Source: Gari tellinella (lineage: Eukaryota; Mollusca; Bivalvia; Cardiida; Psammobiidae). Taken from it: a stretch of 64,000 nt of DNA. The translations under genes and the position numbers were made by a program. Below, piece by piece: positions 46,132 to 56,572 of the stretch (positions are counted from its first letter, which is position 1; every line of letters begins with the position of its first letter). The notes beneath the pieces were generated by a model. It worked only from the letters and a program-made list of their open reading frames with translations, did no database searches and was not told where the DNA came from. The stretch covers positions 46,539,623-46,603,622 of the forward strand of contig OV277861.1 in NCBI GenBank assembly GCA_922989275.2, read 5' to 3'.

Positions 46132-46540
46132 TTAACCCATTACCCAATACAGAGCTCCAGATAAGGGGAGTATTTCAAAAACTAAATCTGTATTTCTGCA
46201 TTAAACCCTATGGTGTCACCACTCATTAGAATCGTCTCTTTGAGATGATTCTAATGAGTAGAAACACCAAAGGATTGGGTGCTAAAATGAGCAAGAAAAT
46301 GTTGGATTTGTTTGGTTTACTCCCTTTTATCTGGAGCCCTGTGGCAATAGCCTATTTCTAGTTTTGATTGACAGGTGACCACTTAAAGCAGTTTGATAGC
46401 AAAGCAGAATGCGCCTTAAGGCATGTTCTGCTTTACTTTCAGCCTGCTTTATGCTACCATCTGCTAGGATGTAGAAAATATTTCTTATGGGGCATATTCA
46501 TGACTATATAAAATGGAACCATTTTCAGCTCCATGATAAC
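46132..46540 (-). mobile_element. Family A element split by a family B element
   Basis: TTAACCCATTACCCAATA, then B, then AATAGCCTATTTCTAGTTTT ... GACTATATAAAATGGAACC; right end decayed. Confidence 0.82.
46150..46341 (+). mobile_element. Family B element nested in family A
   Basis: CAGAGCTCCAGATAAGGGG to TTATCTGGAGCCCTG; the surrounding A consensus shows CAATA repeated on both sides. Confidence 0.88.
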
Positions 46541-46901
46541 TAAGGAACGTTCTGCTTTACTATCCGCCTAATTTCTTATCGTTCTAGGTAGAACCCTGAA
46601 TAGACATCTCTACAAGGAATAGATAAAGGCTTCAAATTTGAATGAAACCTTCATTCTCTGGTCCAGTCATGCATCTTGCTATTGTCCGATTTTCTGACCT
46701 GTCCGAGTTATTTTTAGAACAGAATAGTTAATAATGGTAAATAGGTAAGCAAGGTAACATCAAATATGTAATCGTACACTTTCCTACTTGAGATAAGTAT
46801 GATCCTCGTGCAGAACGAGACCGCTGCACTAACTTTACTGATATTTAACTTTACTGTTATCCTTTCCCAATAAACGCATTTATAAACTAAAACTATTATT
46901 T
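46541..46901. other. No recognised feature
   Basis: Intronic or intergenic DNA upstream of the large exon; nothing supported. Confidence 0.45.
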
Positions 46902-46972
46902 CCATTGCAAAAGGTTGGAGCCAGATCAGACGCCGGGTAACCCGTCGTCTGATCAGGCTCCAACCTGTTTGC
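46902..46972. repeat. Family D hairpin, GGAGCC variant
   Basis: CAAAAGGTTGGAGCCAGATC ... GACGCCGGGTAACCCGTCGTC ... GGCTCCAACCTGTTTG; outer stem changed on both arms. Confidence 0.82.
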
Positions 46973-47326
46973 TACTCAGATTAAAAATATAGTTAAAATT
47001 TCTAAAAGTAAATTTCGCAGTTTAGTGCATTGCATTTGTGTTTAAACCGGAAATAATAATGTATCCTCTACTCTACATTACACACAAAAATTACAGCTAT
47101 CCGTATCTCTAACTGGATGTAGAGAAAACTCATCACTTTTAAAGTTTTAGAATGTTCCAACCTAAAAATAACTTGGACATGTCAGAAGAAAACACTAATA
47201 CATATCTTTCTACTGACTTATCACTACTCCATTGTCCTCAAAGTTTTATTAAAATCTTTTCAATCTTTCTTATGTAAATATGGTAAACCTCTGACCACTC
47301 AAAGCTACATTTTTCCCCCATGTTAA
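46973..47326. other. No recognised feature
   Basis: AT-rich; nothing supported. Confidence 0.45.
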
Positions 47327-47410
47327 AAGACAGGTGACAGCTTAAATCAGGATGAAAATAAAGCAGAAAAACTCCTTAAAATTTTCATTCTGCTTTAATA
47401 AACCATCTGC
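47327..47410. repeat. A-prime hairpin, damaged
   Basis: GACAGGTGACAGCTTAAATC ... GCAGAAAAACTCC with a short right arm. Confidence 0.6.
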
Positions 47411-47411
47411 C

Positions 47412-47651
47412 TTAACCCGTTACCTCATAGCCAGTTTATAGTGACCACTTAAAGCAGGCTGCAAAGTAAAGCAGAATGTGCCTTAAGGCACATTCTGCTT
47501 TACTTTCAGCCTGCTTTAAGCTATCATCTGTTAGGATACAGCATATATTTCTTATGAAACATATTCATGACTGTAAAAAGTTGCACTATTTTCTTCAGTG
47601 GAAGAATAAATCAAAGGTGTAAAAGGGTATATTTATGGGGAAATGGGTTAA
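47412..47651 (-). mobile_element. Family A element
   Basis: TTAACCCGTTACCTCATAGC to TATGGGGAAATGGGTTAA; tip GTGCC TTAA GGCAC. Confidence 0.9.
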
Positions 47652-47728
47652 AAAAGCATGTTTTAAGTGTTCCTATCAGGTTTTTACAATTGTTCACATA
47701 TAGCATCAACAGACTCTTTGTTGCAATT

Positions 47729-47838
47729 AAGAATGCATAAAAACCCCAAGAAAGACATGTTACCAAGAATGCGTAAAAACAACCAAGAAAGACATGTTAC
47801 CAAGAATGCGTAAAAACAACCAAGAAAGACATGTTATC
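47729..47838. repeat. Minisatellite, 36-37 bp x 3
   Basis: Three consecutive units of AAGAATGCGTAAAAACAACC followed by AAGAAAGACATGTTACC; the first unit has CCCC instead of ACAACC. Confidence 0.9.
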
Positions 47839-48034
47839 TACATCATCTTACAACATCAACAATATCAGCTGTTGACTATAAAGCAAGCTATTGTGATCCT
47901 CGCTGTTAAATTCAGGCAATTAAACAAAGCTTTACGTATTGCGCACTTACAAAAACAGCCGAGAGTTGATGGCAAATTCTCGATATCCTCTTTACATGAT
48001 TGATAGAAGCACAAACTTACAAACATGCTGTCTG

Positions 48035-48470
48035 TACCCTTTCCCCCATATATGCGCCTTTAGACCCATTACCCCAAGGCTTAATTCTAGTACTGAAGAC
48101 AGGTGACCACTTAAAGCAGGCTGAAAGTAAAGCTTAAGGTGCATTCTGCTTTACTTTTAGCCTGCTTTAAGCTATTATTTACCAGGATTTAGAAAATATT
48201 TCTAATGGTCCATATTCATGACTATATAAATTTGAACTATTTTCTTCAGTGGTAGAATTAATTAAGGACGTAATAAGGCGTATTTATGGGGTAATGGGTT
48301 AATGCATTATATTTATTCCTCCACCGAAGAAAATAGTTCCAATGTATACAGTCATGAATGATGTAAAAAAAGAAATATTTTCTATATCTAAGCAGATGGT
48401 AGCTTAAAACAGGCTGAAAGTAAAGCAGAATGTGCCTTTCAACCTGCTTTAAGTGGTCAACTATCATAGC
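48035..48470 (+). mobile_element. Family A element split by a nested copy
   Basis: Left end ACCCTTTCCCCCATATATGC (48035-48059); resumes at 48303 with TGCATTATATTTATTCC; right hairpin arm shortened. Confidence 0.75.
48060..48302 (-). mobile_element. Family A element, nested
   Basis: TTAGACCCATTACCCCAAGG to TATGGGGTAATGGGTTAA. Confidence 0.82.
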
Positions 48471-48532
48471 TCCCAGCTAGTAAATCCTGGATATATATCA
48501 CCGAAGGAAGTTCCAGTATCTTTCCAGCAGGA

Positions 48533-48600
48533 AGCTTAAAGCAGGTTGAAAGCGAGGCACATTCTGCTTTACTTTACCTGCTTTAAGTAGTCTTTAAGTT
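48533..48600. repeat. Family A hairpin fragment
   Basis: GCTTAAAGCAGGTTGAAAGC ... GCACATTCTGCTTTACTT ... CCTGCTTTAAG; left arm deleted in part. Confidence 0.7.
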
Positions 48601-48862
48601 TGTCTTCAAAGGTTTAACTTTAAAAATGCTGTCAGCTTCATTTTCCAGAAATGCACACAATTCCATAATTGTCTCCTGATAACAATTATATAGAGACTGA
48701 AGCAAAGCAAAGAATCTTGGAATCTGTCCCAGATCCAGGTATATTTACAAATATCAATTATGTCAGTTTATATTCACCTCACAAAGGATATGTAAACAAA
48801 TATCTGTTTTTGTTTCTCATCCACGTGACAACAGCTGCCTCAATATCAAACAGTCTGTGAAA

Positions 48863-49000
48863 ATCTATCAAATATAAAGGTCGGGTCTCAAATAAGATGC
48901 TTCAATGGTTCAATATGCACGATTTTAAGACCCATGCTTTTTGCAAGGAAATTGTCTGGCAAGGCGTTATGACCAAAAGGTCGTCAGGAGATGTCTTTAA
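48863..49000 (+). mobile_element. Family I right part
   Basis: TATCAAATATAAAGGTCGGG ... GGAAATTGTCTGGCAAGGCG ... GATGTCTTTAA, matching 32020-32154. Confidence 0.75.
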
Positions 49001-49126
49001 CTCTATCAACACTAAGTAACTCTTGTGGATTATAAGTTTCACTTGTGGATCATTTTAGTTACCAAAACAAGAACCAGTCTACTTTGAATTCTGGTTAAAA
49101 GTTTAATAAATACTGGTCTAAATTAG

Positions 49127-49196
49127 CAAACAGTGTAGACTCAGATCAGAGGGCTCCTCTAGGAGCCCTCTGATCTGAGTCTACACTGTTTGCAAA
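49127..49196. repeat. Family C hairpin, perfect
   Basis: GCAAACAGTGTAGACTCAGA ... GGCTCC TCTA GGAGCC and complement. Both arms carry CTCAG / CTGAG where others have CCCAG / CTGGG. Confidence 0.85.
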
Positions 49197-49504
49197 TTTA
49201 ATGAGTATATTTTAAACAGGTCCATGGTGTTGAAAAATTAAAATAAAACACCACAAAACGATGTGTTTTGCAGTTAGAGTACATCTAAATGGCATACAGC
49301 AAACAATATTGATGTTCAAGTACAGATGTGTCAAGTTGTAAAGTTTAACTTTCAATCAACTGCCATGTTTTAGTTCAATCAAGTCATCAGACAACAGCAA
49401 AACAAAACTACAGCAATGGTTTACCTGTGAAAGGTACATAAGTCAAGTGCATCAAATAGACAAGTAGCAATCACGCACAATTTGATCTTAAACCATTTAA
49501 CACA

Positions 49505-50000
49505 TTACCCCCATAAATACACTTTTAATTTATTTCTCCATTGAAGAAAATAGTTCCAATTTATATTATCAAGAATATGTACTCTTAGTAACCTATGGCA
49601 ATCACAAGCAATTCTTGTCAATTGCCGGCCTGTTCCGAACCATGCTTATATAGTTTGAAACAGGTCGGTAGTTGACGAAAATGGCCAATTGCTGTTCCCC
49701 GTAGAGTTCCAATATTGACCAAAATTGGCTAGATCTCATTAACCCATTACCCCATAAATACTCCTTTTTACGCTTTTAATTTATTCCTCTACTGAAGAAT
49801 ATGGTTATAATTTATACAGTCATGGATATGTATCATTAGAAATATTTTCTATATTTTAACAGATGATAGCTTAAAGCAGGCTGAAAGTAAAGCAGAATGC
49901 ACCTTTAAGGTGCATTCTGCTTTACTTTCAACCTGCTTTAAGTGATCGACTGTCTTCGAAACTAAAAACGGGCTATGGGGTAATGGGTTAAGGGTCCTCA
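49505..50000 (+). mobile_element. Family A fragment and family J element interrupted by a family A element
   Basis: A family A left fragment spans about 49505-49590. Family J (CGGCCTGTTCCGAACCATG / GTTTGAAACAGGTCGG) follows to TCTCAT at 49738. Its right end (GGGTCCTCAGCC) resumes after the nested copy at 49992. Confidence 0.7.
49739..49991 (+). mobile_element. Family A element nested in family J
   Basis: TTAACCCATTACCCCATAAA to TATGGGGTAATGGGTTAA, 253 bp; tip CACC TTTAA GGTG. Confidence 0.9.
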
Positions 50001-50071
50001 GCCTGAGTATTTGTTCAGTTAGTGTTTTTGCCCACTGACCATGGGAAAATATAACTCAGTGAGTCAATTTC

Positions 50072-50334
50072 ACCCTTTCACTACCACCATGTCACATGCT
50101 TTTCACAATCCAAATCTGCTTTTATTTCTCAAATGCAAAATCTATGTAAATTGACTAATATAATATCATAATGAGTGTCAAACAATTTGGATCATGATCA
50201 GATGCCGCGTTACGCGGCATCTGATCAGGATCCAAATTGTTTGCAAATAACTATAGTACTTGAGGTGAGGCAGTGATGGGATTTTTGCATGACATTTTTT
50301 AGTGGTGACATTTAATGAGTGTTCAGAGAGTTAA
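50072..50334 (+). mobile_element. Family D element
   Basis: CACCCTTTCACTACCACCATG to TTCAGAGAGTTAA. Hairpin at 50179-50245 with GATGCCGCGTTACGCGGCATC, the ATG/CAT change present on both arms. Confidence 0.78.
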
Positions 50335-50555
50335 CCCTTTAAAAGTTAAGAAATATTTTCATCATCTGCTATTGATAATAATGTCCTTGAATTCTTTTTA
50401 TATTCCAGGCATTTTGACAGCAGAAGCATCCATATGAGTAACCAAACAGTTCGGAACCTGTCAAACACAGCCTTATGTGGAATCTTATAAATCAGGATCC
50501 AAACTCTTTGCAAATAACCAACTGTTCTCGGAGTATTTAGGCAGTGAAGGGGTTA
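50331..50555 (-). mobile_element. Family D element
   Basis: TTAACCCTTTAAAAGTTAAG to TAGGCAGTGAAGGGGTTAA; decayed hairpin CAAACAGTTCGGAACC / GGATCCAAACTCTTTG. Confidence 0.72.
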
Positions 50556-50814
50556 ACTCATTACCCCATAGCCTGTTTGTAATTTTGAAAATATGTTACC
50601 ACTTAAAGCAGGTTGAAAGTAAAGCAGAATGCGCCTTAAGGCGCATTCTACATTACTTTCAGCCTGCTTTAAGCTATTATCTGCTAGAATATAGAAAATA
50701 TTTCCTATGATTCTTATTTGTTACAGTATAAATTGAAACTACTTTCTTCAGTGGATGAATTAAATTAAAGGCGTAAAAAAGCGTATTTATGGGGTAATTT
50801 ATTTATGGGGTAAA
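50552..50814 (-). mobile_element. Family A element
   Basis: TTAACTCATTACCCCATAGC to TATGGGGTAATTTATTTATG; tip GCGCC TTAA GGCGC. Abuts the D element at a shared TTAA. Confidence 0.85.
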
Positions 50815-51028
50815 GCTTTTCACACAGCAGCTTGTATTGTTAGTAGGTGTGAGGAGAGGTCCTTGAACTAACCAAAAACTGCGCTATAAACATTTAAACA
50901 AAATACTGGGTTAAAAAATTTAAATAAACTAAATTAAATGTTAACCTTGCAGTAGCTTCCAGAGGAAAGAAAGTCAAATTTGTTTCTTTGAACGACCTTA
51001 TTTAGCCTTGTGTCCCCTAGAGTAGGCT

Positions 51029-51099
51029 TAGCAAACAGTGTTGTCCCTGATGAGATGCCGCATTACACAGCGTCTCATCAGAGTCTACATTGTTTGCTA
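51029..51099. repeat. Family D hairpin
   Basis: GCAAACAGTGTTGTCCCTGA ... GATGCCGCATTACACAGCGTC ... TCTACATTGTTTGC. Confidence 0.7.
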
Positions 51100-51521
51100 T
51101 TTCATAGGAAACGATCTGCTGTATGGACAAACAGTGGAACCTGTGTCTTTAAATCATCATCGTATATCTTTAATAAAATATTCCAGCAAGCACAAAGGGA
51201 GAGTTCATTGCAATATATCCAGGTATAAATGGGTTAACGACAGGTGACAGCAACATACAGCACAAAAATACATACTGTACATTTTTACCTGCATTATAAG
51301 TATCCACCTATGATAAACCATAACAAAAGGCATATTTACGGGGTAATGGGTTAAACACTTGCTGACTGCAGGTTATAGACTGCATACCTATGTAACTGTC
51401 TTTGCTGTTAGCCTATCTTGATCCCTCACCTAGTCCCGGACACTTCAGACATCTTCCCTTGACAAACACCGCCTGCCTCAAGTGGTAAAATAACCATCTT
51501 AAACCAGACAGTGTCAAGGCA

Positions 51522-51713
51522 CAGTCGAACTTCGATATCTTGAACTCTTTAACTCGTACTATCTGATAGTTCGACATATGAACTGCATTATTTCATGCTG
51601 GGTTAAGGCGAACATACCCATATTTCAAAGTAAAAACGTGGCTTAGCCACGTTTTAACTTTGAAATACGGGTATGTTCGACAAAACTGACTTCGAAATAT
51701 CATAGTTCCACTG
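51522..51713. mobile_element. Family K foldback (TA-flanked, pogo-like ends)
   Basis: CAGTCGAACTTCGATATCTT and, inverted, CAGTGGAACTATGATATTTC. Central hairpin CGAACATACCCATATTTCAA / TTTGAAATACGGGTATGTTCG with AACGTGGC TTA GCCACGTT tip. TA follows the right end. Confidence 0.82.
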
Positions 51714-51783
51714 TATTTTATCACTTGCATATTGTTTTATTTACGAGTTTGCTTGTTTTAATGTTGTTCAATTTAGTCTAGTA

Positions 51784-51992
51784 TTAAGGTTGAGGACTGC
51801 TAATGATATTGAACAAAAATCGGTCTCTACGTACAGAGATCAGCCATTCTCCTCAACTGCCGACCTGTTCGGAACCATGTTTTAGCACGGTTTGGAACAG
51901 GTCGGCAGTTGACAAGAATAGCTGATTGCTCTCCCTAGAGTTCCTATATTGACCAACATTGGCCTGATCTCATTAGGTGTCCTCAACCTTAA
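51784..51992. mobile_element. Family J element (TTAA type)
   Basis: TTAAGGTTGAGGAC and GTCCTCAACCTTAA at the ends; central hairpin AACTGCCGACCTGTTCGGAA / GGAACAGGTCGGCAGTT. Confidence 0.82.
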
Positions 51993-52086
51993 ACCTTTTA
52001 ACCCTTTCTTTGATAGAAACCAGTAGATGACAGTTACTCAGTTTTGAAAAGTTCAAGTACAGTCGAAACCGATACTTCGAGCTCGC

Positions 52087-52554
52087 TTAACCCATTACCC
52101 CATAAATACGCCTTTTTACACCTTTAATTTATTCCTCTACTGAAGAAAATAGTTCCAATTTTATACTGTCACAAACAAGAATCAAAAGAAATATTTTCTA
52201 TATTCTAGCTGATAATAGCTTAACCCATTACCCCTTAAAAACGCCTTTTTACGCCTCTTACTTATTCCTCCACTGAAGAAAAAAGTTCCAGTTTATACAG
52301 CAAAGAATTAGTACCAAAAGAAATATTTTCCATATCCTAGAAGATGGTAGCTTAAAGCAGGCACATTCTGCTTTACTTTCAACCTGCTTTAAGTGGTCAC
52401 CTATTTTCGAAGCAAGAAATAGGCCAAGAGGTAATGGGAGCAGGCTGAAAGAAAAGCAGAATGTGCCTTAAGGCACATTCTGCTTTACTTTCAACCTGCT
52501 TTAAGTGGTCACCTATCTTCTATACTAGAAACAGGCTATGGGAGAATGGGTTAA
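52087..52554 (+). mobile_element. Family A element, host and guest
   Basis: TTAACCCATTACCCCATAAA to GGGAGAATGGGTTAA; inserted in K at CTCGC|TTAA. It is itself interrupted at the TTAA at the base of its hairpin (ATAGC|TTAA). Confidence 0.85.
52220..52439 (+). mobile_element. Family A element, innermost of three
   Basis: TTAACCCATTACCCCTTAAA to AAGAGGTAATGGG; the right TTAA is lost where the host continues AGCAGGCTG. Confidence 0.82.
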
Positions 52555-52842
52555 ATCGATTGTACCAGTATTTCATTAGTGGAATTTTGATAAGTCGATC
52601 TAGCTTAAGTCCAACATGCCCGTATTTCGAAGTTAAAACATGGCTATAAGCCACATTTTAACTTTGAAATATGGGTATGTTTGAATTAACTACCTCGAGT
52701 TCGAAGTATTGAGTTTTTACTGTAGTTGCATATTTGTGTGCTGTATTGTTTGACTCATAACTATCAACTAGTACAAAGGAGCCATCTTTTATAACCCTTC
52801 TCTTGGTGATCAACTTGACGTTTTTAAAACATACATAGTTTA

Positions 52843-53230
52843 CCTTTAATTTATTCTTCCACTGAAGAAAATACCCCCACTTTATAGTGCAGTCACAAAT
52901 ATGCACCGAAAGAAATATTATCCAATTGTAGCTTAAAGCAGGCTGAAAGAAAGTAGAATGTGCCTCAAGGTACATTCTACTTTACTTTCAACCTGCTTTA
53001 TGACTTCAGTGGTCACCTGTCTTCAAAACTAGAAATGTTAACAGGGCTCCAGATAAGGGGGGTTATTTCAAAAACTAAAATCTTTATTTCTCAATTAAAC
53101 CCTATGGTGTCACTACTCATTAGAATCGTCTCGAAGAGACGATTCTAATGAGTAGTAACACTATAGGATTTCGTGGTAAAATGAGTAAGAAAGTGTTGGC
53201 TTTGTTCAATTTATGGGGACTAAGGGGTCG
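52843..53230 (+). mobile_element. Family A element interrupted by a family B element
   Basis: CTTTAATTTATTCTTCCACT ... hairpin ... AACTAGAAATGTTAA, then B, then TATGGGGACTAAGGGG. Confidence 0.7.
53042..53210 (+). mobile_element. Family B element, right end lost
   Basis: CAGGGCTCCAGATAAGGGGG, perfect hairpin (loop CGAAG), stops at TTTGTTCAATT. Confidence 0.82.
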
Positions 53231-53370
53231 AGAGCATCAAGACTTCCCATCAATCACTGCTTGATAGTGTATCATTATTCATACCATAAATGATCCCATT
53301 TCAATTTTACTACACAATTATTTACTTGTAAACCCCATCACTGCCTTACCCCGAGTCAAATGGTTATTTG

Positions 53371-53421
53371 CAAACAGTTTGCGTAACGCGGCATCTGATC
53401 AGAATCCATACTGTTTGATAC
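53371..53421. repeat. Family D hairpin with deleted left arm
   Basis: GCAAACAGTTTGCGTAACGC then GGCATCTGATCAGAATCC. Confidence 0.7.
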
Positions 53422-53529
53422 TTATAAGATATAAATTAAGTCAATTTACCTAATATTTAAATTTGAGAAAAAATGCAGACAACAACAATTTAAAGCAGAT
53501 GATGTCATGGTAGTGAAAGGGGGTAACAC

Positions 53530-53743
53530 TTAACCCTTAGCCTGCCACTCACGACTATAGCTCCATATGCAAACAGCTTGGATCCGGATGAGACGCCGAG
53601 TAACTCGGCGTCTCATCCGGATCCAAGCTGTTTGACACTGGGACAACATTTTCAGCAATTTTGAGCAACTTTGAAGCAATTTGAAACTTGAAGCAGACGA
53701 GAAATATAGCAGACGACAATTTATTTGGCGGGCTAAGGGTTAA
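53530..53743 (+). mobile_element. Family D element, young 214-bp subfamily
   Basis: TTAACCCTTAGCCTGCCACT to GGCGGGCTAAGGGTTAA; perfect hairpin GACGCCGAGTAACTCGGCGTC. Confidence 0.93.
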
Positions 53744-53769
53744 ACTGCCAAATGAAATTATCTGGGATC

Positions 53770-54328
53770 TACAAGCAGATTGGATACAGATCAGATACCT
53801 AGTAATATAACATCTGATCAGAATCCTTACTTTTTTAACTCAGATTAAGGTATTAAGGTACGTGTACCTTTATTTAGAGCTATAACACATAACTAGATTT
53901 AACAAATTTCAATGATTACAATTTCAAAGCAGAAAAAATTATAGCCGTAAAACGGTTGACAATAAAAAATCCGTTTGTATCTTTTTATGGCTAAAGAGGG
54001 CAAGATAGCTAAATGCTTGCTGTTTTGAAGAAAACGTGGGAGTCATCAAGAGAAAATTGTTTAGCTACTATCTACATCTTGCTTATGATTCCCACCTGGT
54101 TAAAAAATGATTGACCCCTTTGATTACTGATAAATTGTTATCTGCTCAAAATATCATCTGCTGTAAAAACTGAAACATACTCTAAATCTTCTGTATTTGG
54201 AAATATATTTGGTGTAGCAAACAGTTTTGATATTAACTTGACTCCACCTTTTGTGAATTTAAGGAGCCTGGTCGAGATTACTTTTGTCCTGCATGGAGCT
54301 ACAATTATATCTTTAAAATCATTGACTG
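53770..54328. other. Decayed family D hairpins
   Basis: AGATTGGATACAGATCAG / CTGATCAGAATCC at about 53775-53835, and GCAAACAGTTTTGATATTAA near 54219. Nothing else supported. Confidence 0.5.
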
Positions 54329-54620
54329 ATCCCTATAATTTCAAATAGACAGTTCCAGTTTCCGAATGAATCTAGTTCATTTTTTACTATCTAGGGTTTG
54401 GTGTTTCTGCAATGGTTTGCAAAATGACAAACAGTGCAGACCCTGATCAGAGGGCTCCATAAGGAGTCCTCTAATCTGGGTCTGCACTGTTTGCATTGGA
54501 CAATTTAGTGAATTTTTCAAAAGTCCTGTCATATCTGGGTCTGCACTAATGAATCATTCACAAGTACACTATTTGTAAACAATTCATATGTGTACATGCC
54601 ATTTGGGGTTAATGGGTTAA
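54329..54620 (+). mobile_element. Family C element
   Basis: CCCTATAATTTCAAATAGAC, hairpin GCAGACCCTGATCAGAGGGC, a partial repeat of the right arm, end GGGGTTAATGGGTTAA. Confidence 0.8.
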
Positions 54621-54632
54621 AGTCATATTCTG

Positions 54633-54860
54633 TTAACCCTTTACCCTATAGAAGCGACTTTTAGCGTATCTAATTTATTCCTCCGCTGGAGAAAATAGTT
54701 CCAGTTTATACCCTCATGAACAATTACCATAACAAATATTTTTATATAGCCTAGCAGATGGTTGTTTAAAGGCAGGCTGAAATTAAAGCAGAATGTGCCT
54801 TAAGGCACATTCTGATTTACTTTCAACCTGCTTTAAGTGATCACCTGTATTTAATGTTAT
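54633..54860 (+). mobile_element. Family A element, right end lost
   Basis: TTAACCCTTTACCCTATAGA ... tip GTGCC TTAA GGCAC ... GTGATCACCTGTATTTAATG. Confidence 0.85.
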
Positions 54861-55088
54861 ATACCCGTTATTGAGGACTTCTAAAACATACTTAGTATAT
54901 TTTCTCATATAGATAACATTAAAATTTTGACAAAATCGCAATCTAGTAGATCTAAAACAGAGAGTGATTTGGATTAGGTATTTGCTTCATACTCTTCTGA
55001 TATAAAACAGATTTGACGTTGACAGGTGTCTAATCATTCAAAAACAGATACATGACATGACTGTGCAGTCTTTTAATCTGTTAACCCC

Positions 55089-55340
55089 TTAACCCATTAC
55101 CCCATAAATATGCCTTTTTATGCCTTTTATTTATTCCTCCTTTGAAGGAAATAGTTCCATTTTATGCAGTCATGAATATGTATCGTAAGAAATATTTGCT
55201 ATATCCTAGTAGATGATAGCTTAAAGCAGGCTGGAAGTAAAGCAGAATGTGCCCTAAGGCACATTCTGCTTTACTTTCAACCTGCTTTAAGTAGTACCTT
55301 GTTTTCAAAACTAGAAACAGGCTATGGGGTAATGGGTTAA
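55089..55340 (+). mobile_element. Family A element
   Basis: TTAACCCATTACCCCATAAA to TATGGGGTAATGGGTTAA, 252 bp; close to consensus. Confidence 0.92.
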
Positions 55341-55365
55341 CTCAAAACCAGTACATGTATATTTT

Positions 55366-55437
55366 GCAAACAGTGTAGACTCTGATTAGATGGCTACTTA
55401 AGGAGCTGTCTGATCAGGGTCTGCATGCTGTCTGGCA
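55366..55437. repeat. Family C hairpin
   Basis: GCAAACAGTGTAGACTCTGA ... GGCTAC TTAAG GAGCTGTC ... GGTCTGCATGCTGTCTGGC. Confidence 0.7.
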
Positions 55438-55861
55438 AAAGTCTTAGATAATAACTTTAAGATTTAAATAGAACAGAATGTGAAAGAATAAATTTAAAAC
55501 ACCTTGAAAATTCCCCCATTTTGTAATTTACAACACGAAATTCCCTTTTCTAAAGGACCCGGAGTACTGTTCCCCAAAACCCTGAAAAAGGGCTGTCTCT
55601 TATGCAGTTACATTGTTCAATATAAGCTTAAAGTGATTGTACAATTATATGAAATCCTTTAACGATACTCCTGCTAAATATTTACATAAAGGTATAAAAA
55701 TTCTCCAATTGTGAACATTTTTTATCTAAATTATTACATTGGGCAATCACATATGGATTTTTTTTTCCCCGCAGGATTGAGTGCAGAGAAACCAAGAGCT
55801 GTCTGATCTGTGTCCTCACTGTTTTCTAAAAGCTCTTCATATGCCAATAGTAAGAGAAGGG
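55438..55861. other. Family C right-arm remnant only
   Basis: GAGCTGTCTGATCTGTGTCC at about 55797 is a C arm; the rest is unassigned. Confidence 0.5.
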
Positions 55862-56319
55862 TTAACCCTTTCCTCCATAGAAGCGCCTTTTAGCACATTT
55901 TATTTACTCCTCCACTGAGACAAATAGTTCCAATTTATATACAGTAGAACCTCTCTATTACGACCTCTTGATAGTGTCAAATATTAGTCGTTTAAGACAG
56001 GTGACTGCTTAAAGCAATGTGAAAGTGAAACAGAAAGCTCCTGTAGGAGCTTTCTGTTTCACTTTCACATTGCTTTAAGCTGTCACCTGTATTTAAACAG
56101 ACAATTAGCCTTCTTTTTAGTGGTCGTAATAGAGAGATTCTACTGTAGTAATGAACATGTACCATACAAAATATTTTCTATATTTTAGCAGAGGATAGCT
56201 TAAAGCAGGCTGAAAGTAAAGTAGAATGTGCCTTCAGGCTCATTCTGCTTTACTTTTAACCTTCTTTAAGTGGTTACTTATTTTCAAAACTAGAAACAGG
56301 TTATGGAGTAAAGGGTTAT
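55862..56319 (+). mobile_element. Family A element interrupted by a family L foldback
   Basis: TTAACCCTTTCCTCCATAGA to GGAGTAAAGGGTTAT; split at TA within ATTTATA. Confidence 0.88.
55942..56145. mobile_element. Family L foldback (mariner-type, TA-flanked) carrying an A-type hairpin
   Basis: CAGTAGAACCTCTCTATTAC ends in inverted orientation, TA on both sides. The core is GTGACTGCTTAAAGCAATGT ... GAAAGCTCC TGTA GGAGCTTTC and near-perfect complement, the A-prime design inside unrelated ends. Confidence 0.9.
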
Positions 56320-56572
56320 AACTAGTTTTAATATCACAAAATGTCTGGATTCAAACATATCAATGAAAAGAGATATGGAATCTGATACCATCACAGATAT
56401 TTTGCAAAAACCAGTCAATGGTCAGACATGAAATAGATATGAAGATGATACCGCTGACAAGGTCATCTGCGTACATGTATGTTATCTTTTGATACAAAAC
56501 TGTCATTGGCAAAATGGTTGAAATTAATGTTTTCTGTGAAGTTTTCTTCATATCATATTCCGTAATCAATTA

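Larger units (their letters stand above)
52060..52722. mobile_element. Family K element containing two nested family A copies
   Basis: Left end TA|CAGTCGAAACCGATACTTCG; right end inverted (CAGTAAAAACTCAATACTTC)|TA. Its central hairpin (CCCGTATTTCGAAGTTAAAAC with complement) survives at 52618-52680. Confidence 0.82.

Noticed and set aside
48661..48738. Plus-strand exon with TTTTCCAG acceptor and CCAG|GTATAT donor
   Set aside because: All three frames between the sites contain a stop, so it is not coding; an untranslated exon cannot be judged from sequence.
577..56319. Many small open frames sharing a KQVESKAECAL...ILLYFQPALSYHLL peptide
   Set aside because: They are translations of the palindromic family A hairpin, in both orientations, not a protein family.
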